A DNA stretch of 64,000 bases from Candidatus Rhodobacter oscarellae (GCF_001078595.1 NZ_LFTY01000001.1:239830-303829); one strand, 5' to 3'; shown: positions 1 through 9,345, numbered from the stretch's first letter. Notes: generated by a model from the letters alone, not told the origin. Translations and numbers: made by a program.

Positions 1-1
1 G

Positions 2-325
2 TCGTCGGGCGGTGACATCTTCGTCGAGCCGACCCGCGCCTTCGTCGCCGTCGATGTCAACACTGGCAACCAGACGGGAGGCGCCGCGGGCCTGAAGGTC
101 AATATCGAGGCCGCGCGCGAGCTTCCGCGGCAACTCGACAGCCGCGGGCTTGGCGGCCAGGTCGTCATCGACTTCGCGCCGATGTCCCGCTCGAACCGCG
201 CACGCGTCGAACGCATCCTGCAGGAAGAATTCGCACGCGGCTTCGTCAAGACGCGCTGCCTCGGGTGGACCAAAATGGGCCTATTCGAACTGCAACGCAG
301 CCGGGACCGCATGCCGATCTTCTAA
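2..325 (+). CDS. Ribonuclease E/G family protein, 3' end only
   Basis: The window opens inside this gene; 107 residues and the TAA stop are visible. Residues 17-22 of the fragment read VDVNTG, a signature of the RNase E/G catalytic domain. The following stretch (ARELPRQLDSRGLGG, then VVIDFAPM) and the end with FELQR are typical of the C-terminal part of RNase G-type enzymes. The family makes endonucleolytic cuts in rRNA precursors and mRNA in the cytoplasm. RNase G rather than full RNase E is suggested because the protein stops soon after the catalytic core, with no long degradosome scaffold. The 5' part lies outside the window, so length and start cannot be judged. Confidence 0.85.
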   Translation, partial: SSGGDIFVEPTRAFVAVDVNTGNQTGGAAGLKVNIEAARELPRQLDSRGLGGQVVIDFAPMSRSNRARVERILQEEFARGFVKTRCLGWTKMGLFELQRSRDRMPIF

Positions 326-468
326 GCTTTCTGCGCGGTCGGTGGCCGCGGCGATCCGAACATGAATGGGCCATTCCACGGAACGCAAATTCACCCGGAA
401 ATTCCGCTGGACAGCGCCCGACGCTGCGCCTAAAACACCACGACCCAAGCGGCAGCGCCGCGGCCCGT

Positions 469-543
469 GCCCGGGTAGCTCAGGGGTAGAGCAGTGGATT
501 GAAAATCCTCGTGTCGGTGGTTCGATTCCGCCCCCGGGCACCA
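469..543 (+). tRNA. tRNA-Phe (GAA)
   Basis: A 75-nt cloverleaf reads directly from the sequence. The acceptor arm GCCCGGG pairs with CCCGGGC at 533-539, followed by discriminator A and an encoded CCA at 541-543. The anticodon loop TTGAAAA gives anticodon GAA. The T arm contains GGTTCGATTCC. One U-U mismatch is present in the anticodon stem. It sits 143 nt behind the RNase E/G gene and 111 nt before the left end of an insertion sequence. Confidence 0.95.
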
Positions 544-811
544 CAAAATCAAAGACTTAGCCGAAACAGAAGATTCTTAGGCTCGCAATAGGCTCTGGAA
601 AACAGGGTGTAGCGATGTGCACAAACGATCCGTTATGTTTAGGCGAAGTGGAATAGCCCCCTGAAAGTGGTCCACCCACTGGGATAGAAGTATCCCGATT
701 TCAGGAGGACCAGAGAATGGCTGGAAAACGAGAGAGTTCGAGGCGTTCCGCCACTGGTTCGAGGAATGCCGAAGAACGGAAGATATCGTAACGAAGCTGC
801 GTCAGATTGAG

Positions 812-1033
812 GTGTTGCAGGGGCAAGGCATGTCGATTGCAGATGCCGTTCGTCAGGTCGGGACGACGCAGCAGACCTATTATCGATGGCGCAAATTGTA
901 CGGTGGGATGGGCCGGGCGCAATTGAAACGTCTCAAGGAACTGGAAAAAGAAAACCAGCATCTTAGGCGGGCAGTGTCTGACTTGACCCTCGACAAGCTG
1001 ATCCTGACTGAGGCCGCACGGGGAAACTACTAA
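812..1033 (+). CDS. IS3-family transposase orfA (helix-turn-helix)
   Basis: OrfA encodes the DNA-binding half of the transposase, followed by a leucine-rich segment that mediates multimer contact. From the GTG at 812 it reads 73 residues: an HTH-like part (GMSIADAVRQVGTTQQTYYRW) and then a coiled-coil stretch with KRLKELEKENQHLRRA. The frame stays open upstream to about 720 without an ATG. The natural ATG at 717 is in another frame, so a 1-nt loss near the 5' end is likely. It overlaps orfB in the frame one base back, the geometry for programmed -1 frameshifting. Confidence 0.7.
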   Translation: MLQGQGMSIADAVRQVGTTQQTYYRWRKLYGGMGRAQLKRLKELEKENQHLRRAVSDLTLDKLILTEAARGNY

Positions 1034-1882
1034 GCCCTTCACGTCGCCGCCGGTGCATTGATCATGTGCGGCAGACGCTTGGCGTATCCGAGCGCCGCGC
1101 CTGCCGCACATTGGGACAGCACCGCTCGACCCAACGCAAGGTTCCAACTGGCCGGTCCGATGAGGAGCTGTTGACCGAGGATATCATCGAGCTTGCCCGA
1201 AAGTTTGGGCGGTACGGGTATCGCATGGTCACTGGCTTGCTCAACAACTCGGGCTGGTATGTGAACCACAAACGGGTTGAACGGATATGGCGACGTGAGG
1301 GGCTGAAGGTCCCGCAAAAACAGACAAGGAAGGGGCGGCTCTGGCTGAACGACGGTTCCTGTGTGCGGCTTCGGCCAGAACGACCGAACCACGTCTGGTC
1401 CTATGACTTCGTTCAGGACCGGACCCATGACGGGCGTGCGTATCGCACACTCAACATCATCGACGAGTTCACCAAGGAGGCTCTCATGATCCGTGTCGAT
1501 CGCAAGCTCAATTCCATTGATGTCGTGGATGCCCTGACAGACCTGTTCATCTTGCGCGGACCGCCCGAGTTTATCAGGTCGGACAACGGACCCGAATTCA
1601 TCGCCCTGAAGGTCAGGGAATGGATCGGAGCGGTCGGTGCGAAGACGGCCTATATTGAGCCTGGATCACCCTGGGAGAACGGCTACTGCGAAAGCTTCAA
1701 TGCCAGGTTCCGCGATGAGCTGCTCAATGGCGAAATCTTCTACTCGCTCAGAGAAGCTCAGATCCTGATCGAACCAATGGCGCATCCACTACAACACCAT
1801 CAGGCCACACCGCGCCCTGGGATACCGACCGCCCGCGCCAGAAAGCCTCGTCCCGATAGACCAGAGGCCCATCATGCACTAA
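1033..1882 (+). pseudogene. IS3-family transposase orfB, frameshifted
   Basis: This is the DDE integrase half of the transposase. The motifs are all readable: the HTH-like start (CIDHVRQTLGVSERRACR), HKRVERIWRREGLKVPQK, the first Asp in SYDFVQDRT, IRSDNGPEF, and the Glu region PWENGYCES. An extra C at about 1774 (gaaccaatgg instead of gaacaatgg) shifts the frame. In the restored frame the protein continues with WRIHYNTIRPHRALGYRPPAPES and ends at TAA 1880-1882. In the shifted frame translation runs on to 2169, into the neighbouring chromosomal remnant. The frame is open from about 1033; a GTG at 1066 is the first start-like codon. Confidence 0.85.
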
Positions 1883-1911
1883 CAATTGACCCGGACCACC
1901 CGATGGCGGCT

Positions 1912-2169
1912 CTCCATGGGAACCTGCGCGAAATCAACAATATCGCCGAACGCTTGTCTTTGGGGCTTGATCTGCACCTGACCCGGTCCAGCCAAAGTGA
2001 AGACGCCGAGCGGCTGAATTACAAAGACCCAATGGACAATTTCGAACGGCGTCTCATCGAAAGCGCCCTGTCCGAGACCGGCGGGCGCAAAGCAAACGCA
2101 GCATCTCTTCTCGGGATCCCGCGCAAACGTCTTTATCTACGGATGAAAACCCTGAATATGCTGGATTAG
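1912..2169 (+). pseudogene. C-terminal remnant of a DctD-type sigma-54 activator
   Basis: Directly after the IS right end, 85 codons read GNLREINNIAERLSLGLDL, then a linker, then a Fis-type HTH with FERRLIESALSETGGRKANAASLLG followed by RKRLYLRM. This order is the tail of NtrC/DctD-family response regulators: the last AAA+ motif followed by the DNA-binding domain. The AAA+ core and receiver are missing, so the gene was cut by the IS and an accompanying deletion. DctD proteins control C4-dicarboxylate uptake, but no transporter gene lies nearby. It is now read only as a fusion tail of the shifted transposase. Confidence 0.7.
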
Positions 2170-2198
2170 TCAGGCTTTTGGGCCCGGATAGCGCCAGG

Positions 2199-2540
2199 TC
2201 AGCTGCTTTCTCCGGGGATCAGATCAAAACCCAGATCGGTCACTGTTTCGACAGGCGGACCAGAAAGGGCTTTCAGAATCCTCCGCGCTGCAATCCGGCC
2301 GGTGTCGTGTCTTCGGGTGTAGATTATGGTGAGCGGTCGCGGCAGGGCTTCGGTCATCGCCAGCCCTGTAAAGCCTGTGATGGCAACATCTTCAGGAGCT
2401 CGGAGCCCATTCTCAGGGCGATAGAACATACTGCCAATCGCGGCGAGGTCATTTGAGTTCATTACGACATCTGTATCGGGCGCGGCCGCAAGGAGCTGCT
2501 GCATTGCCGCGCTTGCCTGCGAGTGTGTCGGGGGGGGGGG
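2199..2540 (-). pseudogene. C-terminal remnant of a LacI/GalR-family regulator
   Basis: On the minus strand the last ~110 residues match the effector-binding half of LacI-type repressors: DTDVVMNSNDLAAIGSMF, then APEDVAITGFTGLAM, then LTIIYTRRHDTGRIAARRIL. The frame extends upstream to about 2681, but the residues before a G/C homopolymer at about 2530-2540 do not look like the family, and no N-terminal HTH is present. The start therefore seems lost through the homopolymer frameshift or a deletion. Sugar-type effectors are usual for the family; the actual ligand cannot be told. Confidence 0.65.
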
Positions 2541-2967
2541 CGTAGAAATCGGGGGTAAAATCGCAAAACCGTGTTCTCTCAAGCTGGGCTCGTGAGGCGA
2601 CATATCGCTCTTTTTTGTTGATCGATGCAACACCTTAAACAACCCCAGACTGCATACCTTTAGACTTGATCTGACGGCCACTCAGCTTACGAGGCTGAGA
2701 TCTTTGCCTGCGCGCAACTCCGCCAATGTCTGTGCTGTCATCCCCGGCATCGTTTCGGCCACCATTGAATTGGCCGCAACACGATACCGGCATTCGTTGA
2801 ACCGACTGGTCAGAAACACGCACCTCCTGCTCAACTGAAGTCAGTCGGAATTGCTGGCGGAACCGCGGATAGAGGTCGAGATATTGCCGATCAATGGGCG
2901 CTTTCAGGTACGATTTTGTGGAAATCCAATTTTGACGTCCTTGTCTCGCGGTTGGTTGCGATCGGGT

Positions 2968-3675
2968 TCAATTTGCGATTGTTGTGACGTCTTCCTGCCC
3001 TCCACCGGCGGCGTAGGGTTCATAGAATTGAAGAAGTTGATCATCGTAATATTCGACCTGGGCTGAGGTCGCCCGCACATCCTCCGAACGGCACATTTCA
3101 CCGAACCAATCCCCCAGTGATGAGGCGTGCGCGAGCGGACGGAACGACTTGTAGTAAGGCAAGAGAAGATTCATTCGGTAGGCGAAAGGGAAAAGCGCAA
3201 CGTCCAACATGCCGGGGTGCTTTGCGTCTATCGCTGATCCACGTCCCACCGTTGCGGTTTCAAGGGATGCCAATCCTTCTGACAATGCTGTTCGGCTCTC
3301 TTGTGACTGAGCGCTGCCAACCGGCGCTTTCAAAAACCGATAAAACTGCGGGACGATCCAGCCGTTGATGTGATCAAGCCAATATCTCTGGTCGGCGCGC
3401 AGCGTAGGCGCGTTGTTCCAAAACTGCCCTGCGGCCAGATCATTCAGAAACTCCAACGACCGGATCGAATCTGGCACCCTTACGCGGTTGGCCTTGCCGT
3501 CCGAGAACTCGACGACGGGAACCTGCCCTTTTCCCCGAGAGATTTCCATCCAGTGTTCAGTTTTGTCATAAGGGTCGATCTCTATGTAAGTGTAGTCGAG
3601 ACCTAGCATTTCCAGCGCTATCCAGGTGCGTTGAGCAAAGGGACAGTACCATGCGGAATAGAGCTTGATGTTCAT
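2968..3675 (-). CDS. Glutathione S-transferase family protein
   Basis: This 235-residue protein has a thioredoxin-fold N-terminus with YCPFAQRTW at residues 10-18. Cys11-Pro12 at the glutathione site marks an omega-like or dehydroascorbate reductase-like GST rather than a Tyr/Ser type. The beta3 cis-Pro motif (GQVPVVEF) follows at about 51-58, and the helical C-domain fills residues 90-220. Such enzymes conjugate or reduce electrophiles using glutathione in the cytoplasm. The gene is divergent from a LysR regulator across about 340 bp that contains a perfect palindrome, so control by that regulator is likely. The substrate is unknown. Confidence 0.85.
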   Translation of the reverse strand: MNIKLYSAWYCPFAQRTWIALEMLGLDYTYIEIDPYDKTEHWMEISRGKGQVPVVEFSDGKANRVRVPDSIRSLEFLNDLAAGQFWNNAPTLRADQRYWLDHINGWIVPQFYRFLKAPVGSAQSQESRTALSEGLASLETATVGRGSAIDAKHPGMLDVALFPFAYRMNLLLPYYKSFRPLAHASSLGDWFGEMCRSEDVRATSAQVEYYDDQLLQFYEPYAAGGGQEDVTTIAN

Positions 3676-3918
3676 CCGGTTGCCTCCGCGACGGCCAAAG
3701 GGCGGGGGATCAGATCATGTCGGGGCTTCTTGAATTGCGTCACCGCGGCATGTCTGGCCTCTGAGGTCTGCACGGTTCGTTTTCCGTAACGTTTGACTGT
3801 GTTTTTCATAATCTTTGGTCACTTTGATGCGTTTGGCGCAACGACCTGTGTGTCGCAGACCATGTTTCCTTGAACAGGATTTGGAGTAGGTTGCGGATTA
3901 AGACAATCCCGGGATAAT

Positions 3919-3933
3919 GGATATGTAATATCC
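3919..3933. promoter_or_regulatory. 15-bp perfect palindrome, candidate LysR operator
   Basis: GGATAT-GTA-ATATCC is a perfect 6-3-6 inverted repeat containing the T-N11-A spacing of LysR-type binding sites. It lies 81 bp before the chosen LysR start (4014) and 244 bp before the GST start (3675). This fits autoregulation of the LysR gene and divergent control of the GST gene. The role is inferred from position and symmetry only. Confidence 0.5.
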
Positions 3934-4013
3934 GATTTTGGATGAATGCTGGATGTGAGCATCCTTCTGGGGTGCGAGCCGCAGAACCAAAGCAAATACC
4001 GGAGGGCCGTAAT

Positions 4014-4940
4014 TTGCCTACGAATACCGGGTCGGTTCTTAACACGGACCACGAACTTGCGATGCGAGTCTTTCTAGCCGTCGCCGAGGAAAACGGTTTC
4101 TCGGCCGGGGCTCGCCGCATAGGCATCCCGCAATCCAGCGCGTCCAGGCAGATTGCGAATTTGGAGCGGCGCATCGGCACGAAGCTCTTTCAAAGAAGTA
4201 CCCGCAGATTGAATTTGACCCCGAGCGGAGAGATCTTCTTGGAACGTGTTCACGCAATAATATCCGAGATCGATGCTGCTACGGCCTCGCTTTCGACGGC
4301 CAACTCGGAAGTCGCTGGTCTATTGCGGGTGTCCATGCCTGCCGCGTTCGGGCGGTGCTGCGTGCTGCCGCTGCTGCAAAAGTTTCGCCTGCAGAACCCG
4401 GAGGTTGCGTTTGGCCTTTCGATGACGGACGAAGTTCAAGACATGGTCCAATTGGGGTTTGATGTTGCCATAAGAATAGGAGCTTTGCCCGATTCCAGTA
4501 TGATCGCCAGAAGGCTTACCGCGTCTAGCTCCCTGCTTTGCGCCAGCCCGGCTTATCTGGACCGACGCGGACGGCCAGCGGCGGCAACAGACCTCTCGAG
4601 ACACGATTGCCTTCAATTCAGGACAACGCCTGGCCAGAACGTTTGGCATCTGAAGAGAGGGGATCAAGCCGTCAATGTTAAGGTCTCGGGCCCGTTATAC
4701 TGTGACAGCGGCGACACTTTGTTGAGCGCCGCCGAGCAAGGTCTTGGGGTCGCCTTCTTGCCGCGATGGTTGGTCCAACGCCCCATCGACAGCGGAAGAC
4801 TTGAAGTCGTGCTACCTGATCACGAGGATCCGAGCCCTTCCGCCATTCACGCTCTTTACCCAACACGCAATTTTGTGCCGCGCAAAGTCACCGCGTTTGT
4901 GGACTTCCTCGCTGAGGAACTCCGACGCTCGGATCTTTGA
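4014..4940 (+). CDS. LysR-family transcriptional regulator
   Basis: The protein has 308 residues from a TTG start at 4014, chosen because a strong ribosome site GGAGGG (4001-4006) sits 7 bases before it. The ATG at 3942 has no such site, and the ATG at 4062 would cut into the HTH. The winged HTH covers residues 15-75 (MRVFLAVAEENGFSAGARR, then QSSASRQIANLERRIG). The rest is the two-lobed effector domain with the family's LLCASPAYL segment. Proteins of this subtype usually sense a small molecule and act on a divergent gene. The partner here is the GST gene upstream. No paralogue elsewhere in the window is intact. Confidence 0.88.
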   Translation: MPTNTGSVLNTDHELAMRVFLAVAEENGFSAGARRIGIPQSSASRQIANLERRIGTKLFQRSTRRLNLTPSGEIFLERVHAIISEIDAATASLSTANSEVAGLLRVSMPAAFGRCCVLPLLQKFRLQNPEVAFGLSMTDEVQDMVQLGFDVAIRIGALPDSSMIARRLTASSSLLCASPAYLDRRGRPAAATDLSRHDCLQFRTTPGQNVWHLKRGDQAVNVKVSGPLYCDSGDTLLSAAEQGLGVAFLPRWLVQRPIDSGRLEVVLPDHEDPSPSAIHALYPTRNFVPRKVTAFVDFLAEELRRSDL

Positions 4941-5021
4941 AACGAGACCCTACAGAAAGCAGGCGCTTGCCAGGGTTCGAAGTTGCGTTTTGCGAACAGC
5001 TTCACCCTGTCGCGTGCCAAT

Positions 5022-8000
5022 TTATGGCGCCTGTTCTGTTTCGCTCGAACGGACTCTGAAGAAGATTGCATAGAGCGCCGGAACAATAATGAGTGTGAGG
5101 ATGGTCGCGAAGCTGAGGCCGCAGATGATCACCACGGCAAGCGACCTGAAGAACGGATCCCAGAGGAGCGGTACAACACCCAAGACTGTCGTCAGAACAC
5201 CCAGAGACACCGGTCGGACTCGGCTGACTGCGGCGTCCACTACGGCGGCCATGCGCGCCTTGCCATCCGCGATCTGCGAGTCGGTCTCGTCGATCAGCAC
5301 GATGGCGTTCTTGATCAGCATGCCCGTCAGCGACAGGACGCCGAGGATGGCCATGAACTCCATCGGCGTTTGCGACCCCGCCAAGCCAAAGATCACGCCG
5401 ATTAGGGCGAGCGGGACGGTCAGCCAGATGATGATGGTTTGGCGCCAGGCGTTGAACAGGAACAGGACGACTAGGAACATTGCCCCAAAGCCCAAAGGCA
5501 TGATCGACGCCAGACCGGCATTGGCCTCTGTGGAATTCCCATACTCGCCCCTCCACTCCAGCGAGTAGCCGGGCGGCAGCTCGATGGCTTCGATGGGGCC
5601 GCGCACGGCGTCAAAGAGATCCCCAGAGAGCACCCCGGGCGCGTTGTCAGCCTGTGCCGTGATCGCAAGCTGGCGATCAATGCGACGCAGATTGCCCGCC
5701 TCAAAGACGATGTCGAACCGGTCCACCACTTGGTTGATCGGGATATAGCCACCGATTGCCTGAGCGAAGACCTGAATGTCTCGGAGCTCGCCGATATCAT
5801 CGCGTGCCTCCTCGACCGGACGCATCACAACGTCGCGCAGCTCGTCGCGCTCGCGGTAGACACCTAAATTCGTGCCGACGAGGTGGCCGTGGATCGCGCT
5901 TGAGATCTCGCCTTGGGTGAGGCCGATACGGCGCGCGTTTTCTGTGTTGATCACCGGGCGCACGACCTGCAATTGCTCGCGCCAGTCGTCTTTTACCGCA
6001 ACCGCCCCCGCCTGGGACAGGATGGTCTTGGCCTGCCCAGCCAAATCGCGCAGCACCGCCGGATCGGACCCGAAAAACCGCGCCTCTACCTTTGAGCCGC
6101 CGCTTGGACCCAGCACGAATTTCCACACCTTGGCGTTGGACTCTGGGTAGGCCTCGTCGATATGGGCTTGCAGGTCTGTACGCAGCCCGTCGATGACGGA
6201 GTAATCCTCGACATCCACAAGGACCTGACCATAGGCCGAGTTATTGCCCTCGGATTCATAGATGAGCATGAACCGTAAATGCCCGCCGCCGACCACGGTA
6301 TTGGTCCCCGTGACCCCATCCAACCCACGCGTATAGTCTGCGATTTCCAGCAGGTCCTGTTCGGTGCGCGTTATGTCCGCGCCTTCCGGCAGGAAGTAGT
6401 CGATGACGAATTGAGCACGCGTCGAGGGCGGAAAGAAACCCGGCGGCACGGCGCTAAACATGGCGATAGCGGAAACAAAAAGCGCAACAATCAAGCCCAC
6501 GGTCAGCCAACGCAGGCGGATCGCCACCGCAAGGAGCCGCCGATAGCCTCTGAGCATCGCGTTCTCCTTTGGCTCTGCTTCCGCTTTGCCTTTCCTCAAG
6601 AGCAGCGTGCAGTAGTAGGGCGTCAGCCATATCGCTATGAGCCACGAGAACAGCAGCGCGATGCCAATGGTCCAAAACAGGCTACCGGCATATTCGCCGG
6701 TGTTATCGGGGGAAAACCCGATGGGCGAGAAGGCCAGAATGCCCACGAGCGTCCCACCCAGCAACGGCCATGTTGTTTGTTTGACAACCGCGCGTGAGGC
6801 CGGTCCCGCGTCTTCGCCGCGCTGCACGCGCACAAGCGTGCCCTCCACCACAACAATGGCATTATCGACGAGCATGCCCAGGGCAATGATCAGCGCCCCC
6901 AGCGAGATCCGCTGCATGTCGAGCCCGTAGAGATACATGCCGAACAGCGTACCCGCCACAGTGACCAGCAGGATGCCCCCCATCAGAATGCCGGACCGCA
7001 GGCCCATCACCAACAAAAGAGTGCCCACGACGATGGCAAGCGCCACCATCACGTTCACCACAAAGTCGTTGACCGACACCTCGACGCTCGCGCCTTGATC
7101 CGAGATCGGCAAGACGTTGATGCCGATGGGCCGCTGGCTCTCCAGCGCGTCGATCCGATCCTGGACCGCCTTACCCATAATCACAACGTTGCCGCCCAGC
7201 GTGTTGGAGATGCCCAAACCAATCGCGGGTTCTCCGTTGCGGTATAGGAGCGCGGATGGTGGCTCTCGTAACCCCCGCGAAACGGTCGCGATATCCCTCA
7301 GCCTGAAGGACGTCCCGGTCTCGGCGTTGGTGATCAGAAGGTTCTCGATGGCCTCGATGGAGCCCACGGCAGTTTCGGGCCGCACCGATAGCCGTGACAG
7401 CCCCGCCACGACGGATCCGGCGGGCGTCACAAGGTTCTGACCCTCCAGCAATTGCTGGATCTGGGCCGGTGCCAGCCCGAGTTCCGTTAGACGCGACGGC
7501 GAGTACTCGACATAAATGACTTCCGGCTGCACGCCGCTCAAAATGACTTTAGAGACGCCATCCACCGTCACCAGCTCGCGCTGTAGGTCCTTGGCATACT
7601 CATACAGATCCGAGATCGTGAAGCCTTCGCCGGTGATCGCATAATACTGCGCGTAGACGTCGCCGTAGTCGTCATAGACCTGGCTGGCCAATGCGTTCGG
7701 GGGCAGGCTTGATTGCGCGTCCAAAATCTTGGCCCGCATCTTGGAGAACATGGCGTCCAGTTCCGGATAGCCCGGTGTGGCCGCGATCGTGAACTCGACG
7801 GTCACGGTGCTGAGGCCCGGAGAGGAGACCGAGCGCACCTCATCCACACCCGCCAATTGCTGCAAGGCGTTCTCGACCACCTCGGTGACTTCCTCGGCGA
7901 CCTGTTCGGACGAGGCCCCGGGATAGGGGGTGACGATCTGCGCCTGCCGAATGACGAATTCCGGGTCCTCGAACCGGGGCAACGCGTTGTAAGCAAAGTA

Positions 8001-8075
8001 CCCGGCCCAAAGGATAAGAAACGTCGCGACGGCAGAAATCAGCCGCTTCTCAAGGGCAAACCGTGCAAGATCCAT
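5022..8075 (-). CDS. RND efflux transporter, inner-membrane permease (AcrB/HAE1-like)
   Basis: The 1017-residue length and build fit the RND permease family. There is an N-terminal membrane helix (ISAVATFLILWAGYFAY), then a porter domain opening with PRFEDPEF and TPYPGAS. Central membrane segments include GMLVDNAIVVVEGTL, the position of the family's proton-relay Asp residues. The second half repeats the layout with LTGMLIKNAIVLIDE. The pump extrudes compounds using the proton gradient together with the adaptor encoded just upstream (ATG at 9345, 4 bp before this gene). PRFEDPEF-type members are often called MMPL/HAE-type pumps with drug or fatty-acid substrates. No outer-membrane TolC gene is in the window. 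Confidence 0.93.
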   Translation of the reverse strand: MDLARFALEKRLISAVATFLILWAGYFAYNALPRFEDPEFVIRQAQIVTPYPGASSEQVAEEVTEVVENALQQLAGVDEVRSVSSPGLSTVTVEFTIAATPGYPELDAMFSKMRAKILDAQSSLPPNALASQVYDDYGDVYAQYYAITGEGFTISDLYEYAKDLQRELVTVDGVSKVILSGVQPEVIYVEYSPSRLTELGLAPAQIQQLLEGQNLVTPAGSVVAGLSRLSVRPETAVGSIEAIENLLITNAETGTSFRLRDIATVSRGLREPPSALLYRNGEPAIGLGISNTLGGNVVIMGKAVQDRIDALESQRPIGINVLPISDQGASVEVSVNDFVVNVMVALAIVVGTLLLVMGLRSGILMGGILLVTVAGTLFGMYLYGLDMQRISLGALIIALGMLVDNAIVVVEGTLVRVQRGEDAGPASRAVVKQTTWPLLGGTLVGILAFSPIGFSPDNTGEYAGSLFWTIGIALLFSWLIAIWLTPYYCTLLLRKGKAEAEPKENAMLRGYRRLLAVAIRLRWLTVGLIVALFVSAIAMFSAVPPGFFPPSTRAQFVIDYFLPEGADITRTEQDLLEIADYTRGLDGVTGTNTVVGGGHLRFMLIYESEGNNSAYGQVLVDVEDYSVIDGLRTDLQAHIDEAYPESNAKVWKFVLGPSGGSKVEARFFGSDPAVLRDLAGQAKTILSQAGAVAVKDDWREQLQVVRPVINTENARRIGLTQGEISSAIHGHLVGTNLGVYRERDELRDVVMRPVEEARDDIGELRDIQVFAQAIGGYIPINQVVDRFDIVFEAGNLRRIDRQLAITAQADNAPGVLSGDLFDAVRGPIEAIELPPGYSLEWRGEYGNSTEANAGLASIMPLGFGAMFLVVLFLFNAWRQTIIIWLTVPLALIGVIFGLAGSQTPMEFMAILGVLSLTGMLIKNAIVLIDETDSQIADGKARMAAVVDAAVSRVRPVSLGVLTTVLGVVPLLWDPFFRSLAVVIICGLSFATILTLIIVPALYAIFFRVRSSETEQAP

Positions 8076-8079
8076 CTGA

Positions 8080-9345
8080 TCAGTTCCCGACCTGAGTGAT
8101 CGGGCGAATGGTCATGCCATCAATGATCTCGCTGACACCAGCCGAGACGATGATATCACCCTCCTCTAGCCCCTCGGACACCACCACTTGCGATCCGCTG
8201 GCCTCGCCCAGTTTGACGTCCCTGTGCGAGACCATTCCAGAGCCATCCACCAGCCAGACGAAAGGCGCCCCATCGGGGGCCGCGGCAATAGCCGATAACG
8301 GCGCGCGCAGCTCTGCCATGTTGCCGTCGGTCGACGCGATCACCCGCGCCACCATGCCGGGCAGGATCACCGCGTCTTCGGGAACTTCGACCGCGACACG
8401 ACCGCGATATGTCTGGGTGGCACTGTCTGCCTGAACCGAAAACTCCACGATAGCCGCCTCGAATTCCTGCCCGGGCAATCCGTCAAACACCGCGGAGTTG
8501 CTGATCTGATCCGCACCATTTCGCGTAAGCGCGATGACATCAGGGCTTGGGATGTCGAATGCCAGATGCACCACATCCAAGCCCTGCAGCAATACGATGG
8601 TTTGACCGGCTTGCACGTTGGCAAAATTCTCGATGTCCCGCCGAGCGACGATCCCGTCAAACGGGGCAAGTAGGGTGGCATCCGCCAGGCTGTCTCGCGC
8701 CACTTTGATCTGCGCGTCAATCCCGCGGATAGCGGCCTCTGAGGCGGCAATGTCCTCGGGGCGCCCGCCGACTTGGCCGATCCGTAGCTGCTCTTGCTGC
8801 GCCCGCAGATTGGCTTCGGCCACGCGAAACTCGGCCTGGGCGCCTTCGACTTGCGCCCGTGTCGAGACGCCACGCTCTAGCAGCTGTTCCGCACGGGTAA
8901 GGGCCTCTCGGGTCTGGTCAACCTGCGCCTGAGCCGATTCCACGGCCGCTTCGAGCGCTGCGATTTCCTCTTCGCGCGCGCCGGCCCGCAAGGCGTCCAG
9001 CTGCGCAACGGCTTGATCTTTCTGGCTTTGGAGCTGCACGATCTGGTTCTCGAAATCACGCGGATCGATCTGTGCGATCACGTCCCCTTCCGCGACCTCG
9101 GACGCGGCGCGGACGGGCAGCTCGACCACTTGGCCGGACACTTTGAACGACAGCTCGATTTCCCGCGAAGGCAGAACGCTGGCGGGATAGGAACGCGTGA
9201 TCTTGGCGGAAGACGCCGTCACCTCGGCGACCTTGGCCGGGCGGGGAGCCGCATCCTGCGCGGACACCGCATCCTGCGCGGACAAGGGCCCACAAAAAGC
9301 AACGCCAATCGCGCCTAACGTCGTCAATACACTGAAACGCAGCAT
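8080..9345 (-). CDS. RND efflux periplasmic adaptor (membrane fusion protein)
   Basis: This 421-residue protein starts with a signal peptide (MLRFSVLTTLGAIGVAFCGPLSA). A beta-barrel/lipoyl half (VVELPVRAASEVAEGDVIAQID) and a long alpha-hairpin at about 95-215, rich in Gln, Glu and Ala, follow. The second lipoyl half (LLAPFDGIVARR) and a C-terminal barrel complete the usual MFP architecture. It joins the permease encoded 4 bp downstream to an outer-membrane channel. The ATG at 9345 is preceded by an AGGAG ribosome site. The two genes form one operon. No dedicated regulator gene is adjacent, since the nearby LysR gene points the other way. Confidence 0.92.
   Translation of the reverse strand: MLRFSVLTTLGAIGVAFCGPLSAQDAVSAQDAAPRPAKVAEVTASSAKITRSYPASVLPSREIELSFKVSGQVVELPVRAASEVAEGDVIAQIDPRDFENQIVQLQSQKDQAVAQLDALRAGAREEEIAALEAAVESAQAQVDQTREALTRAEQLLERGVSTRAQVEGAQAEFRVAEANLRAQQEQLRIGQVGGRPEDIAASEAAIRGIDAQIKVARDSLADATLLAPFDGIVARRDIENFANVQAGQTIVLLQGLDVVHLAFDIPSPDVIALTRNGADQISNSAVFDGLPGQEFEAAIVEFSVQADSATQTYRGRVAVEVPEDAVILPGMVARVIASTDGNMAELRAPLSAIAAAPDGAPFVWLVDGSGMVSHRDVKLGEASGSQVVVSEGLEEGDIIVSAGVSEIIDGMTIRPITQVGN

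Larger units (their letters stand above)
655..1911 (+). mobile_element. IS3-family element (IS407-like), inactivated
   Basis: The element carries overlapping orfA and orfB in the -1 arrangement usual for the IS3 family. Its proposed ends are AGCCCCCTGAAAGTGGTCC at 655-673 and the complementary-type end at 1893-1911, which match at 13 of 19 positions as inverted repeats. No short direct repeat is visible outside the two ends, so one flank has probably been rearranged since insertion. orfB carries a 1-nt insertion near 1774, so the copy should not make a full transposase. The exact ends are inferred from the imperfect repeat and could be off by a few bases. Confidence 0.75.

Noticed and set aside
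326-468. A gene for the YacG zinc protein often found behind RNase E/G
   Set aside because: No frame here shows the four-cysteine YacG pattern; the short frames overlap the tRNA.
2692-2830. Minus-strand run of about 45 codons (RYRVAANSMVAETMPG, then MTAQTLAELRAGKDLSLV)
   Set aside because: It reads like the C-terminus of an enzyme, but no start or family could be recognised and it is too short to call; it may be another gene remnant beside the LacI fragment.
5022-5086. A terminator at the end of the RND operon
   Set aside because: No stable stem with a U-tract was visible between the permease stop and the convergent LysR stop.
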